From contig NZ_KB907502.1 in NCBI RefSeq assembly GCF_000382065.1, forward strand, positions 124,001 to 188,000: a DNA stretch of 64,000 nucleotides, written 5' to 3'. This document shows, one piece after another, positions 1 through 9,365 of this stretch. This stretch comes from Stenotrophomonas hibiscicola ATCC 19867 (GTDB lineage: Bacteria > Pseudomonadota > Gammaproteobacteria > Xanthomonadales > Xanthomonadaceae). A model generated the notes under the pieces. The model saw only the letters and a program-made list of their open reading frames with translations. It did no database searches and was not told where the DNA came from. Position 1 is the first letter of the stretch; each line of letters starts with the position of its first letter. The position numbers and the translations under genes are program-made.

Positions 1-777
1 GCCTTCTGCGCGCATCCGCTGGCGATGTCCGGCAACAGCGGCTGGTACAACTACCCGATGGCGCGCTGGGGCGGTGAGTTCGCGCAGCAGATCAGCCCGG
101 CGGTGAACGTGCGCACCGGCTGGTTCCAGGTCAACCCAAACCTGGGTGGCAACATCGAGCGCAATGCGTTCCGTCCGTTCGTCTCGGGCACCACCGGTTC
201 GCTGTTCCCGGTGGAAGTGACCTGGACCCCGGCCAAGGGTGGCCGCCATGCCGGCGTCTACAAGTTCGGTGGTTACTACGACACCTCGCGCGTGGACAAG
301 CGCGGGCTGGACACCACCCCGACCACCGGCCGCCACGGCGCCTACGTGCTGGCAGAGCAGCGCCTGACCCAGGAATCGGCCGACCCGAGCCGCGGCCTCA
401 CCGCCTTCGCGCAATACATGGTGTCCGACACCGATACCGCGCAGATCAAGCGCTGGTACGCGCTGGGTGGTGTCTACCAGGGCATCGGCTCGCGCGCGCA
501 GGACAGCATTGCGCTGGGCTACGTGGGCGCGGACATCAACAACCGGCTGGTCGATGCGCGGCGCGCCACGTTGGCCGCCGGCGGCGTGCCCGTCGATTCG
601 CCGCTGTACAACCTCAGCCAGGCCGAAGAACTGTTCGAACTGTCCTACAGCGTCCAGGTGAACCCATGGCTGATGATCCGCCCGGACGTGCAGTACATCG
701 TCAACCCGGGCACGTTCAACTACAGCGGCACCGACAACGCCTGGGCCGTGGGCGTCCAGGCCAAGGTGACCTTCTGA
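1..777 (+). CDS. OprB-type carbohydrate-selective porin, C-terminal part (5' end outside window)
   Basis: The frame is open from base 1 and gives 258 residues; the true start lies upstream. The fragment is rich in alternating aromatic and polar beta-strand segments and ends in VGVQAKVTF, with the C-terminal phenylalanine typical of outer-membrane barrels inserted by BAM. The sequence resembles the carbohydrate-selective porin OprB family. Its stop codon overlaps the start of the next gene (TGATG), so the two are translationally linked. In other quinate-degrading bacteria a porin-like gene (quiX in Acinetobacter) sits beside the quinate genes, so a role in outer-membrane entry of quinate, shikimate or related hydroaromatics is likely. 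The substrate is inferred from context, not seen in the sequence. Confidence 0.8.
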   Translation, partial: AFCAHPLAMSGNSGWYNYPMARWGGEFAQQISPAVNVRTGWFQVNPNLGGNIERNAFRPFVSGTTGSLFPVEVTWTPAKGGRHAGVYKFGGYYDTSRVDKRGLDTTPTTGRHGAYVLAEQRLTQESADPSRGLTAFAQYMVSDTDTAQIKRWYALGGVYQGIGSRAQDSIALGYVGADINNRLVDARRATLAAGGVPVDSPLYNLSQAEELFELSYSVQVNPWLMIRPDVQYIVNPGTFNYSGTDNAWAVGVQAKVTF

Positions 778-1664
778 TGGTCGCGCGCTCCATTCCCGCT
801 CTGGTGACTGCCATGAAGATTCCGTTTGCCTCGGTCGTCCTTGCTGGTGCGCTGTGCAACGGGTCCGTACCGGCCATGGCCGCGCCACCGCCGACGGTAC
901 TGCAGGTGGGATCGCTGCGCATCGGCGAGGGCAGCCCCCGCACCATCGTGCCAATCACCGGTGCCACTGCCGACGTCGCCCTGCAGCAGGCTGCAGCCAT
1001 CGCTGCCAGCAAGGCCACCGACATCGCCGAGTGGCGCATCGACTACCTGGATATCGCCACCGATGGAAAGGCACTGGTCGCGCTCGGCAAGCGCATCCAG
1101 GCCATGCTCGGCGGCAAGCCCGTCATCGTCACCTTCCGCACCAAGGCCGAAGGCGGTGCCAAGGCGATCAGCGATGCCGACTACGGCGCGCTCTACGCCA
1201 CCCTGCTGCGCGGCGGCGTTGCACAGCTGATCGACGTGGAGATGTTCCGCGACCCGAAGGTGGTGCAGGCGCTGGTGGCGCAGGCGCACAAAGCCGGAGT
1301 GAAGGTGGTGATGTCCAACCATGACTTCCATGCCACGCCGCCGCGCGAGGAAATCGTCGCGCGCCTGCTGAAGCAGCAGGCGCTGGGCGCGGACGTACTG
1401 AAGATCGCGGTGATGCCGCGCGACGCCGGCGATGTGCTGGCCCTGCTCGACGCCACCTGGCAGGTGCGCCAGCAGAGCGACAAGCCGCTGCTGACCATGT
1501 CGATGGGCGGCACCGGCGTGGTCTCCCGGCTGGCCGGCGAGACCTTCGGCCAGGCCCTGACCTTCGGCATGATCGGCACCCCGTCGGCGCCGGGCCAGGT
1601 CGAGGTCGATCGCCTGCAGGACGTCCTGCAGGTCATCCACGCATCCAGCCAGGCCGGTCACTGA
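777..1664 (+). CDS. aroD: Type I 3-dehydroquinate dehydratase with signal peptide (catabolic)
   Basis: Converts 3-dehydroquinate to 3-dehydroshikimate by Schiff-base chemistry. All active-site motifs of the type I family are visible in order: AEWRIDYL, TFRTKAEGG, DVEMF, SNHDFHATP (general-base His), LKIAVMP (Schiff-base Lys), GTGVVSR and TPSAPGQ. Unlike the biosynthetic cytoplasmic enzyme, this protein begins with a Sec-type leader ending in VPAMA-APPP, so it should act in the periplasm. That fits a pathway starting with a periplasmic PQQ dehydrogenase. The start at 777 overlaps the porin stop; an ATG at 813 (MKIPFAS) gives a more classical signal peptide and is the main alternative. It probably corresponds functionally to quiB of Acinetobacter. 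Confidence 0.88.
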   Translation: MVARSIPALVTAMKIPFASVVLAGALCNGSVPAMAAPPPTVLQVGSLRIGEGSPRTIVPITGATADVALQQAAAIAASKATDIAEWRIDYLDIATDGKALVALGKRIQAMLGGKPVIVTFRTKAEGGAKAISDADYGALYATLLRGGVAQLIDVEMFRDPKVVQALVAQAHKAGVKVVMSNHDFHATPPREEIVARLLKQQALGADVLKIAVMPRDAGDVLALLDATWQVRQQSDKPLLTMSMGGTGVVSRLAGETFGQALTFGMIGTPSAPGQVEVDRLQDVLQVIHASSQAGH

Positions 1665-1716
1665 GACCACCCCGCTGGACGTTCCACCGCCTCACGCTGT
1701 TGCAGGAAACCGCACC

Positions 1717-3036
1717 ATGAGCCACGCCTCCGCCGCTGCACCGCCGCTTGTCCTTGAGCGGATGAGTCCCTTCCAGTGGACCGCCATCGCCATCTGCGTA
1801 CTGTTGAACATGCTCGATGGCTTCGATGTGATGGTCATGGCCTTCACCGCGCCGCATGTGTCGGCGGACTGGGAACTGTCGGGCAAGGTGCTGGGGCTGA
1901 TGCTCAGTGCCGGCCTGGTCGGCATGGCGCTGGGTTCGTTCCTGCTGGCGCCGCTGGCGGATCGCTGGGGCCGGCGGCCGATGATCATCTGCTGCCTGCT
2001 GATCCTCACCAGCGGCATGGCGCTGTCGGCGCTGGCCGCCAACGCGTGGCAGCTGGGCGCGCTGCGCGTGTACACCGGCATCGGTATCGGCGGCATGCTG
2101 GCCGGGGTGGGCGTGATCACCGCCGAGTACGCCAACGCCAAGTGGCGCAGCACGGCGGTGGCGCTGCAGGCCACCGGCTATCCCATCGGCGCCACCGCCG
2201 GTGGCCTGCTGGCGGCGTGGATGCTGGAACACTGGTCCTGGCACAGCGTGTTCCTGATCGGCGCCGGCGCCTCGCTGGTCTGCATCCCGCTCGTGCTCAA
2301 GTGCCTGCCCGAGTCGTTGGATTTCCTGGTCGCGCGGCGCCCGGCCAATGCCTTGACTCGGCTCAACGTGCTGCTGTCGCGCATGCGCATGCCGGAACTG
2401 CAGGCGCTGCCACCCGTGCCGGCGAGCAATGGCCAGCGCCAGGGCTACGCGGCGCTGTTCGTGGGTGACCTGCGCCGCGTCGCGCTGCTGATCGCGCTGG
2501 CCTTCTTCCTGCACATGTTCGCCTTCTATTTCGTCTTGAGCTGGACACCGAAGCTGCTGGTGTCTGCCGGTGTGTCGGCACAGCAGGGCATCACCGGCGG
2601 CGTGCTGCTGAACCTGGGTGGCATCGTCGGCGGCAGCCTGTTCGGCTGGCTGGCATCGCGCTGGTCGCTGTCGAAGCTGACTGCCGGTGCGCTGCTGCTG
2701 GCGATGGTGTCGATGCTGGGCTTCGCCGCCTTCAACACGCAGCTGGGCGTGGCCTTCCCGTTGGCCTTCGTGATCGGCGCGGCCCTGTTTGCAGCGATGG
2801 CCGGCCTGTATGCGGCGGCGCCGGTGGTGTTCGCCGCCGAGGTGCGCACCACGGGCCTGGGCTGGGCGATCGGCATCGGCCGCGTCGGCGCGATTCTCTC
2901 GCCGCTCACCGTGGGCGTGCTGGTGGACGGCCGCTGGCAGCCGTCTGCGCTGTACGTGCTGTGCGCCTTGCCGCTTCTGCTCGCGGCTTGGGCATGCCTT
3001 GGCTTACGTGTAGGCGTGGGACAGAAAACGCGCTGA
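1717..3036 (+). CDS. pcaK: MFS aromatic acid/H+ symporter, PcaK-like
   Basis: A 439-residue major-facilitator protein with about 12 predicted membrane segments in the inner membrane. The first segment carries the DGFDVMVMA motif, the acidic signature of the aromatic acid:H+ symporter (AAHS) family that includes PcaK, BenK and VanK. The loop between helices 2 and 3 has the expected DRWGRRPM motif. It lies 52 bases after the dehydroquinate dehydratase and upstream of pcaIJ, so it most likely imports protocatechuate, 4-hydroxybenzoate or dehydroshikimate. The exact substrate cannot be read from the sequence. Confidence 0.82.
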   Translation: MSHASAAAPPLVLERMSPFQWTAIAICVLLNMLDGFDVMVMAFTAPHVSADWELSGKVLGLMLSAGLVGMALGSFLLAPLADRWGRRPMIICCLLILTSGMALSALAANAWQLGALRVYTGIGIGGMLAGVGVITAEYANAKWRSTAVALQATGYPIGATAGGLLAAWMLEHWSWHSVFLIGAGASLVCIPLVLKCLPESLDFLVARRPANALTRLNVLLSRMRMPELQALPPVPASNGQRQGYAALFVGDLRRVALLIALAFFLHMFAFYFVLSWTPKLLVSAGVSAQQGITGGVLLNLGGIVGGSLFGWLASRWSLSKLTAGALLLAMVSMLGFAAFNTQLGVAFPLAFVIGAALFAAMAGLYAAAPVVFAAEVRTTGLGWAIGIGRVGAILSPLTVGVLVDGRWQPSALYVLCALPLLLAAWACLGLRVGVGQKTR

Positions 3037-3062
3037 ACCCCATGCCCAAGGCACGTCATGCA

Positions 3063-3099
3063 ATGTGCGATTATCGACGCACATGTCCGAATATCGCAT
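3063..3099. promoter_or_regulatory. Candidate PcaR-type operator upstream of pcaI
   Basis: The inverted repeat ATGTGCG...CGCACAT (arms 3063-3069 and 3078-3084) contains GCGATTATCG. Read on the minus strand this is TCGATAATCGCAC, which matches the PcaR-binding core I recall from Pseudomonas putida pcaIJ. A second partial copy, ATCGCAT, lies at 3093-3099. The same GCGATTATCG core occurs upstream of the quinate dehydrogenase gene (13371-13392), and an IclR-family regulator is encoded in the cluster. Binding itself is inferred. Confidence 0.6.
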
Positions 3100-3208
3100 T
3101 GACCGGACAGGGCGCCATGGCGACCATGTCCGGGTCGCGTTTTCCCTTCGCAGTGGCCCTGCAGCGTGGCGGCGATGACCGCCGGCAGGCAGGGCAAGGA
3201 GCAATGCA

Positions 3209-3889
3209 GTGATCGACAAGTCCGTGGCCAGCGTGGAAGCAGCGGTGGCCGACATCCATGATGGCGCCACCGTGATGATCGGCGGCTTTGGTACCGCCGG
3301 CATGCCCGATGAGCTGATCGATGCGCTCATTGCACAGGGCGCGCGCGAACTGACCATCATCAACAACAATGCCGGCAACGGCGATACCGGCCTGGCCGCG
3401 CTGATCAAGCACAAGCGCGTGCGCCGCATCGTCTGCTCCTTCCCGCGCCAGGCCGATTCGCAGCACTTCGATGCGGCCTACCGCGCCGGTGAGATCGAAC
3501 TGGAGCTGGTGCCGCAGGGCAACCTGGCCGCACGCATCCACGCCGCCGGTTCCGGCCTGGGCGCGATCTTCACCCCCACCGGCTACGGCACCGAGCTGGC
3601 GCAGGGCAAGGAAACGCGCGAGATCGATGGGCGCCACTACGTGCTCGAGTACCCGCTGCATGCCGACTTCGCGCTGATCAAGGCCGACCGTGGCGACCGC
3701 TGGGGCAACCTGGTGTACCGCAAGACCGCGCGCAACTTCGGCCCGCTGATGGCGATGGCCGCACGCTGCGCCATCGTGCAGGTGCGTGAGGTGGTGGCGC
3801 TGGGCGAACTGGATCCGGAGGCCGTGGTGACCCCGGGCATCTTCGTGCAGCGCGTGGTGCAGGTGGCCGCAGAAGGAGTGCAGGCATGA
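3209..3889 (+). CDS. pcaI: 3-oxoadipate CoA-transferase subunit A
   Basis: Alpha subunit of the succinyl-CoA:3-oxoadipate CoA-transferase, which activates beta-ketoadipate to its CoA ester. The protein has 226 residues, the usual size, with the glycine-rich CoA-transferase family I motif GGFGTAGMP near residue 26 and the GNGDTGLAAL stretch typical of alpha subunits. The start is GTG, supported by a strong AAGGAG seven bases upstream (3196-3201). It overlaps pcaJ by four bases (ATGA), giving coupled translation of the two subunits. It is the first gene of the pcaIJF-HG-BDC run and is preceded by a likely PcaR operator. Confidence 0.93.
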   Translation: MIDKSVASVEAAVADIHDGATVMIGGFGTAGMPDELIDALIAQGARELTIINNNAGNGDTGLAALIKHKRVRRIVCSFPRQADSQHFDAAYRAGEIELELVPQGNLAARIHAAGSGLGAIFTPTGYGTELAQGKETREIDGRHYVLEYPLHADFALIKADRGDRWGNLVYRKTARNFGPLMAMAARCAIVQVREVVALGELDPEAVVTPGIFVQRVVQVAAEGVQA

Positions 3890-4533
3890 ACAGGCTCAGC
3901 CGCGAACAGATGGCCGCTCGCGTGGCGCGTGATATTCCCGAAGGCGCCTACGTCAACCTGGGTATCGGCCTGCCGACCACGGTGGCCAACTTCCTGCCGG
4001 CCGACAAGGAGATCTTCCTGCAGTCGGAAAACGGTCTGCTCGGCATGGGCCCGGCGCCGGTCCCTGGCCAGGAAGATCCGGACCTGATCAACGCCGGCAA
4101 GCAGCCGGTCACCCTGCTTACCGGTGGCTGCTATTTCCACCATGCCGATTCGTTCGCGATGATGCGCGGCGGCCACCTCGACATCTGCGTGCTGGGTGCC
4201 TTCCAGGTGTCGGCACACGGCGATCTGGCCAACTGGAGCACCGGTGCGCCCGACGCGATTCCCGCCGTGGGCGGCGCGATGGACCTGGCCATCGGTGCCA
4301 AGCAGGTCTTCGTGATGATGGACCTGTTCACCAAGAAGGGTGAGAGCAAGCTGGTGGCCGAATGCAGCTACCCGCTGACCGGCCTGCGCTGTGTGTCACG
4401 GGTTTATACCGATGTGGCGGTGTTTGACCTTGGCGCCGACGGCGCGACCGTGCTGGAAATGGTCGAGGGCATGGACATCGAACAACTGCGTGAACTGACC
4501 GGCCTGCCGCTGGCACAGGCCAAGGGAGCCTGA
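3886..4533 (+). CDS. pcaJ: 3-oxoadipate CoA-transferase subunit B
   Basis: Beta subunit partner of PcaI, 215 residues. It carries the family signature [10 protein letters not shown], whose glutamate forms the covalent CoA thioester, and the NLGIGLPT motif near the N-terminus. It overlaps pcaI by four bases and is followed one base later by pcaF, consistent with one transcript carrying the last two steps of the beta-ketoadipate pathway. Confidence 0.94.
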   Translation: MNRLSREQMAARVARDIPEGAYVNLGIGLPTTVANFLPADKEIFLQSENGLLGMGPAPVPGQEDPDLINAGKQPVTLLTGGCYFHHADSFAMMRGGHLDICVLGAFQVSAHGDLANWSTGAPDAIPAVGGAMDLAIGAKQVFVMMDLFTKKGESKLVAECSYPLTGLRCVSRVYTDVAVFDLGADGATVLEMVEGMDIEQLRELTGLPLAQAKGA

Positions 4534-4534
4534 G

Positions 4535-5749
4535 ATGAGCCTGCACGAGACCTACATCGTCGATGGCATCCGCACCCCGATCGGCCGTTACGGCGGCGCG
4601 CTGTCCGGCGTGCGCGCCGATGATCTTGGCGCGATCCCGTTGAAGGCGCTGCTCGCGCGCCACCCGCAGCTGGACCCGGCGCGGGTCGAGGATGTCTACC
4701 TCGGCTGTGCCAACCAGGCCGGTGAAGACAACCGCAACGTCGCCCGGATGAGCCTGCTGCTGGCCGGGCTGCCGGTGACGGTGCCGGGCAGCACGATCAA
4801 TCGCCTGTGCGGTTCGGGCCTGGATGCGATCGGCACCGTGGCCCGTGGCATCGCCGCCGGCGAGCTGGGCCTGGCCATTGCCGGTGGCGTTGAATCGATG
4901 TCGCGCGCGCCGTTCGTGATGGGCAAGGCGACTTCGCCGTTCGCCCGCGACCAGCAGATCGAAGACACCACCATGGGCTGGCGCTTCATCAACCCGCGCC
5001 TGCGCGAACTGCACGGCGTGGAGACCATGGGCCAGACCGCCGAGAACGTGGCCGAGCGCTACGGTATCAGCCGCGAGGACCAGGATGCGTTCGCCCTGCG
5101 CAGCCAGCAGCGCACCGCCGCTGCGCAGGCGCACGGCTTCTTTGACGGCGAGATCGTGGCGGTGGACGTACCGGGCCGCAGGCGCGGTGAGACCGTGACC
5201 GTGGACCGCGATGAACACCCGCGCGGCGATACCACCGCCGAGGCACTGGCCAGGCTGAAGCCGCTGTTCCGCCAGCCGGGCACGGTCACCGCCGGCAACG
5301 CTTCGGGCATCAATGACGGCGCCGCCGCGCTGCTGCTCGCGTCGGGCGCGCAGGTGAAGGCGCTGGGGCTGACCCCGCGCGCGCGCATCCTCGGCTTCGC
5401 CAGCGCCGGCGTCGAGCCGGCGATCATGGGCATGGGCCCGGTGCCGGCCAGCCAGAAGCTGATGGCACGCCTGGGCCTGTCGATCACCGATTTCGATGCC
5501 ATCGAACTGAATGAAGCCTTCGCCTCGCAGGGCCTGGCCTGCATGCGCCAGCTTGGCCTGGCCGACGATGCCGCGCACGTGAACCCCAACGGCGGCGCCA
5601 TCGCCCTGGGCCACCCGCTGGGCATGAGCGGCGCGCGCCTGGCGCTGACCCTGCTGCGCCAGCTGGAAGCCAGTGGCGGCCGCCGCGGCCTGGCGACGAT
5701 GTGCATCGGCGTGGGGCAGGGCGTGGCGCTGGCCATCGAACGCGTGTAA
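4535..5749 (+). CDS. pcaF: 3-oxoadipyl-CoA thiolase
   Basis: Cleaves beta-ketoadipyl-CoA with CoA to acetyl-CoA and succinyl-CoA, the final step of the pathway. The protein is 404 residues with the thiolase residues in place: nucleophile Cys92 in NRLCGSGL, His360 in GHPLGMSG and Cys390 in MCIGVGQG. Adjacency to pcaIJ favours PcaF over a general acetoacetyl-CoA or fatty acyl thiolase; a separate fatty-acid thiolase is encoded at 42775-43983. Confidence 0.93.
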   Translation: MSLHETYIVDGIRTPIGRYGGALSGVRADDLGAIPLKALLARHPQLDPARVEDVYLGCANQAGEDNRNVARMSLLLAGLPVTVPGSTINRLCGSGLDAIGTVARGIAAGELGLAIAGGVESMSRAPFVMGKATSPFARDQQIEDTTMGWRFINPRLRELHGVETMGQTAENVAERYGISREDQDAFALRSQQRTAAAQAHGFFDGEIVAVDVPGRRRGETVTVDRDEHPRGDTTAEALARLKPLFRQPGTVTAGNASGINDGAAALLLASGAQVKALGLTPRARILGFASAGVEPAIMGMGPVPASQKLMARLGLSITDFDAIELNEAFASQGLACMRQLGLADDAAHVNPNGGAIALGHPLGMSGARLALTLLRQLEASGGRRGLATMCIGVGQGVALAIERV

Positions 5750-5783
5750 GCCTTCCCCCGTATCCATGATCTGCAAGAAAGCC

Positions 5784-5799
5784 GCGGCCTTCGGGCCGC
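5784..5799 (+). other. Intercistronic UUCG hairpin between pcaF and pcaH
   Basis: GCGGCC-TTCG-GGCCGC is a perfect 6-bp stem closed by a UUCG tetraloop in the 69-base gap between pcaF and pcaH. No T-run follows, so it is probably an mRNA stability or processing element rather than a terminator. The pcaH ribosome binding site (CAGGAG) follows at 5808-5813. Confidence 0.5.
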
Positions 5800-5818
5800 T
5801 CGCCAACAGGAGCACGCC

Positions 5819-6529
5819 ATGAGCGATCCCACCGAACTGCGCGGCTATCGCAAGCCGTACCCCGGCAGCCAGCCGCCGCGCATCCATCTGCCGTATGCCT
5901 CCACCGCGCTGCGTGGACCGGGTACCGACCCGATCGCGATCCCGGTGACGCTCTCGGAGGTGACCGGGCCGAGCATCAACCGCATCACCCTGGGTGAGCA
6001 TGCCGCCGACCTGACCGCCGGCTTCCCCGGCCAGCCGCAGGGCGAGCGCATCATCGTCAGCGGCCGCGTGCTGGACGAGAATGGCCGCCCAGTGCGCAAC
6101 ACCGTGGTCGAGGTCTGGCAGTGCAACGCCGCCGGCCGCTACCTGCACAAGGGCGACCAGCACGATGCGCCGCTGGACCCGAACTTCAAGGGCACCGGCC
6201 AGGTGCTGACCGACAGCGAAGGCCGCTACCGCTTCACCACCATCAAGCCGGGTGCGTACCCGTGGCGCAACCACTACAACGCCTGGCGCCCGGCGCATAT
6301 CCATTTCTCGCTGCACGGCGATGGCATCGGCCAGCGCCTGGTCACCCAGATGTACTTCCCCAACGACCCGCTGCTGGCGTTCGACCCGATCTACAACTGC
6401 ACGGACGACGCCAAGGCGCGCGAGCGCATGGTCTCCTCGTTCGACTGGGAAAACACCGCCAACGAATTCGCACTCGGCTACCGCTTCGACATCGTGTTGC
6501 GCGGTCGCAAGATGACCGTCTGGGAGTAA
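5819..6529 (+). CDS. pcaH: Protocatechuate 3,4-dioxygenase beta subunit
   Basis: Iron-binding subunit of the intradiol dioxygenase that opens protocatechuate to 3-carboxy-cis,cis-muconate. It has 236 residues, and all four non-haem Fe(III) ligands fall at the canonical beta-subunit positions: Tyr108 (GRYL), Tyr147 (GAYPW), His160 and His162 (AHIHF). pcaG follows after four bases. As in the family, the alpha subunit lacks the metal ligands but completes the active site. Confidence 0.96.
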   Translation: MSDPTELRGYRKPYPGSQPPRIHLPYASTALRGPGTDPIAIPVTLSEVTGPSINRITLGEHAADLTAGFPGQPQGERIIVSGRVLDENGRPVRNTVVEVWQCNAAGRYLHKGDQHDAPLDPNFKGTGQVLTDSEGRYRFTTIKPGAYPWRNHYNAWRPAHIHFSLHGDGIGQRLVTQMYFPNDPLLAFDPIYNCTDDAKARERMVSSFDWENTANEFALGYRFDIVLRGRKMTVWE

Positions 6530-6533
6530 GACC

Positions 6534-7097
6534 ATGAGTTTCCAATCCACTCCGTGGCAGACCGTAGGCCCGTACTACCGCCTGGGCCTGGAACCGCTGT
6601 ACCGCACCGAGATCGCCCCGGCCACCGCGCAGGGTGATCGCATCGAAGTGCAGGGGCAGGTATTCGATGGCAATGGCGTGCCGGTGTCCGATGCCGTGCT
6701 GGAAATCTGGCAGGCCGACGCGCAGGGCATCTACGCCCATGGCGAGGACCCGCGCCGTGATGACCACGATCCGGCCTTCGATGGCTGGGGCCGCGTACCG
6801 ACCGACGACCAGGGCCGCTTCGCCTTCAGCACCGTCAAGCCGGGCCGCGTGCCGGGCCTGCGTGGGGAGGCGCAGGCACCGCACCTGATGGTGCTGGTGT
6901 TCATGCGCGGCCTGCTGCAGGCCACCCGTGCCCGCATCTATTTCAGTGACGAAGCCAGCAATGGCGAGGACGGCATCCTCGCGTTGGTGCCGGCCGAGCG
7001 CCGCCATACCCTGGTCGCGCAGGCGCAGGGCAAGGGCCTGTACCGCTGGGACGTGCGCATGCAGGGTCCGGACGAGACCGTGTTCTTCGCTTACTGA
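6534..7097 (+). CDS. pcaG: Protocatechuate 3,4-dioxygenase alpha subunit
   Basis: A 187-residue partner of PcaH. It shares the intradiol dioxygenase fold (GNGVPVSDAVLEIWQADAQG) but has no HxH iron-ligand pair, as expected of an alpha subunit. The N-terminus MSFQSTPWQTVGPYY resembles known PcaG proteins, where this arm helps form the substrate pocket. It lies immediately downstream of pcaH and is surely co-translated with it. Confidence 0.95.
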   Translation: MSFQSTPWQTVGPYYRLGLEPLYRTEIAPATAQGDRIEVQGQVFDGNGVPVSDAVLEIWQADAQGIYAHGEDPRRDDHDPAFDGWGRVPTDDQGRFAFSTVKPGRVPGLRGEAQAPHLMVLVFMRGLLQATRARIYFSDEASNGEDGILALVPAERRHTLVAQAQGKGLYRWDVRMQGPDETVFFAY

Positions 7098-7187
7098 TCG
7101 CGGCGCGGCCAACGCGCCTTCCGGCCACTCCACGCCCGCGTGCAGCGGGCGCGGGTAAGCTGTGGCCACCCCGGATGGACTGCACCG

Positions 7188-8531
7188 ATGAGCCACTCCC
7201 CAACGCTGCTGGGCGGTCTGTTCGGCGACCCCGCCGTCGACGCCGTGTTCAGTGATGAAGCACGCCTGCAGGCGATGCTGGATGTCGAACGCGCCCTGGC
7301 GCGCGCGCAGGTACAGTGCGGGGTGATCCCCGCCGCTGCACTGGCCCCGATCGAAGCGGCGTGCAGCGCCGATCTGTATGCGCTTCCGACGCTGTCGGCG
7401 GCGACCGCACTGGCCGGCAACCCGGCCATTCCGCTGGTCAAGGCACTCACCGCGCAGGTCAGGGCGAGCGATGCCGAGGCCGCGCGCTGGGTGCACTGGG
7501 GCGCCACCAGCCAGGACATCATCGACAGCGGCGCGGTGCTGCAGCTGCGCGCGGCGGTCAGTCACGTGCAGGCGCGCCTTCAGCTGCTGTGTACCGCGCT
7601 GGCGCGGTTGGCCGAGGCCGAGCGCGGCACCGGCCTGCCCGGGCGCACGCTGCTGCAGCAGGCGGTGCCGGTCACCTTCGGCCTGAAAGCCGCCGGCTGG
7701 CTCGATGCCCTGCAGCGCAGCCAGCGGCGTCTCGATGCGCTGGCCGACGACACCCTGGTCCTGCAGTTCGGTGGGGCCGCTGGCACCCTGGCTTCGCTGC
7801 AGACGCGTGGGCTGGACGTGGCCGAAGCGCTGGCCGCCGAGCTGCAGCTGCCGTTGCCGGCGCTGCCCTGGCACACCGCACGGGACCGCATCGCCGAGTT
7901 CGGCAGCGTGTTCGCATTGCTGACCGGTAGCCTGGGCAAGATCGCCACCGACATCGTGCTGCTGATGCAGTCCGAGGTTGCTGAAGCTTTCGAGCCGGCG
8001 GGCGAGGGCAAGGGTGGCTCGTCGGCGATGCCGCACAAGCGCAACCCGGTCGGCTGCGTGGCCGCCATCGCTGCGGCCACGCGCGTGCCTGGCCTGCTGT
8101 CCACGTTGTTCACGGCCATGCCGCAGCCGCATGAACGCGCCGCCGGGCAGTGGCATGCCGAGTGGGACACCGTGCCGGAGATCGTGCGCCTGTGCGCCGG
8201 CAGCCTGGCCCAGGTGACCGTGGTGGTGCAGGGGCTGCAGCTGGATCGCGCGCGCATGCGCCAGCACCTGGACAGCCATGGCGGCCTGCTCTATGCCGAA
8301 GCCGTGGCGGTCACCCTGGGCGAGCGCATCGGCAAGCCGGCCGCACATGCGCTGGCGGAACAGGCGGCCAGGCAGTCGTTGGCGCAGTCGCTGCACCTGC
8401 GCGACGTGCTGGCGCAGACGCCGGAGATCACCGCGCAGCTGTCGCCCGCACAACTGGATGCCCTGTTCGCCGCCGACAGCTGGCGCGGCATGGCCGATAC
8501 GTGGATCGACCGCGTGCTGGCGCGCGGCTGA
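7188..8531 (+). CDS. pcaB: 3-carboxy-cis,cis-muconate cycloisomerase
   Basis: Lactonises 3-carboxymuconate to 4-carboxymuconolactone. It belongs to the fumarase/aspartase superfamily; the signature loop GGSSAMPHKRNPV is clear, as are HWGATSQDIIDS and LPGRTLLQQAVP. I chose the ATG at 7188 (MSHSPTLLGGLFG), which gives 447 residues and the typical PcaB N-terminus. A GTG at 7140 in the same frame would add 16 residues with no family resemblance. pcaD follows after 26 bases. Confidence 0.93.
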   Translation: MSHSPTLLGGLFGDPAVDAVFSDEARLQAMLDVERALARAQVQCGVIPAAALAPIEAACSADLYALPTLSAATALAGNPAIPLVKALTAQVRASDAEAARWVHWGATSQDIIDSGAVLQLRAAVSHVQARLQLLCTALARLAEAERGTGLPGRTLLQQAVPVTFGLKAAGWLDALQRSQRRLDALADDTLVLQFGGAAGTLASLQTRGLDVAEALAAELQLPLPALPWHTARDRIAEFGSVFALLTGSLGKIATDIVLLMQSEVAEAFEPAGEGKGGSSAMPHKRNPVGCVAAIAAATRVPGLLSTLFTAMPQPHERAAGQWHAEWDTVPEIVRLCAGSLAQVTVVVQGLQLDRARMRQHLDSHGGLLYAEAVAVTLGERIGKPAAHALAEQAARQSLAQSLHLRDVLAQTPEITAQLSPAQLDALFAADSWRGMADTWIDRVLARG

Positions 8532-8557
8532 TTCCTACGTTCAACGCTGGAGCCCCC

Positions 8558-9343
8558 ATGTCTTTCCTCGACCTTCCGCAGCATCGCCTGCATTACCAGA
8601 CCGAAGGCCGCGCCGATGGCCCGTGGCTGACCTTCTGCAACTCGCTCGGTACCGACCTGGGCATGTGGCAGCCGCAGGTGGATGCACTGGCCTCGCAGTA
8701 CCGTATCCTGCGCTATGACCGCCGTGGCCATGGCCAGTCCAGTGCGCCGCCGGGGCTGTACACCGTGGCCGAGCTGGGCGCCGACGTGCTGGCCCTGTGG
8801 GATCACCTCGGCATCGAGCGCAGCCACTTCTGCGGCCTGTCGATCGGCGGCCTGACCGGGCAGTGGCTGGGCGTGCACGCCGGCAACCGTCTGCACACGC
8901 TCACCGTGGCGGCTACCGCTGCGAAGATCGGCACGCTGGACGGCTGGCAGGCACGCATCGCCCAGGTCCAGCATGATGGCCTGCTGTCGCTGGTGGATGG
9001 CACACGCGAGCGCTGGTTCACCGCGGGCTTCGCGCAGACCCACGCCAGCCTAGTAGAGGACATCCTGCAACGTTTCCTCGCCACCAGCGTCGAAGGCTAC
9101 GCTGGCTGCTGCAATGCGGTGGGCACGGCTGACTTCCGTGATGCACTGGACCTCATCGGCGTGCCGCTGCTGGCCATTGCCGGTGATGACGATCCGGTCT
9201 GCGTGCCGGCCGAACTGCAGGCGATCGCCGAGGGCGTGGCGCACGGGCGATATGCCGCCGTTGCGGGCCGGCATATCTGCAATCTGGAATCGCCGCAGGC
9301 GTTCACTGCGGCACTCGCCGCGCAGCTTTCCGCGCAGTACTGA
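8558..9343 (+). CDS. pcaD: 3-oxoadipate enol-lactonase
   Basis: Hydrolyses beta-ketoadipate enol-lactone to beta-ketoadipate. A 261-residue alpha/beta hydrolase with the expected triad: Ser95 in the elbow GLSIGG, Asp212 in GDDDPV and His239 in GRHICN. The frame is open far upstream inside pcaB, but MSFLDLPQHRLHY is the family N-terminus and fixes the start. PcaC is encoded separately downstream, so this is not the fused PcaL/PcaCD protein found in some other bacteria. Confidence 0.93.
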   Translation: MSFLDLPQHRLHYQTEGRADGPWLTFCNSLGTDLGMWQPQVDALASQYRILRYDRRGHGQSSAPPGLYTVAELGADVLALWDHLGIERSHFCGLSIGGLTGQWLGVHAGNRLHTLTVAATAAKIGTLDGWQARIAQVQHDGLLSLVDGTRERWFTAGFAQTHASLVEDILQRFLATSVEGYAGCCNAVGTADFRDALDLIGVPLLAIAGDDDPVCVPAELQAIAEGVAHGRYAAVAGRHICNLESPQAFTAALAAQLSAQY

Positions 9344-9365
9344 ATCACTCAACAGGGTTACGACG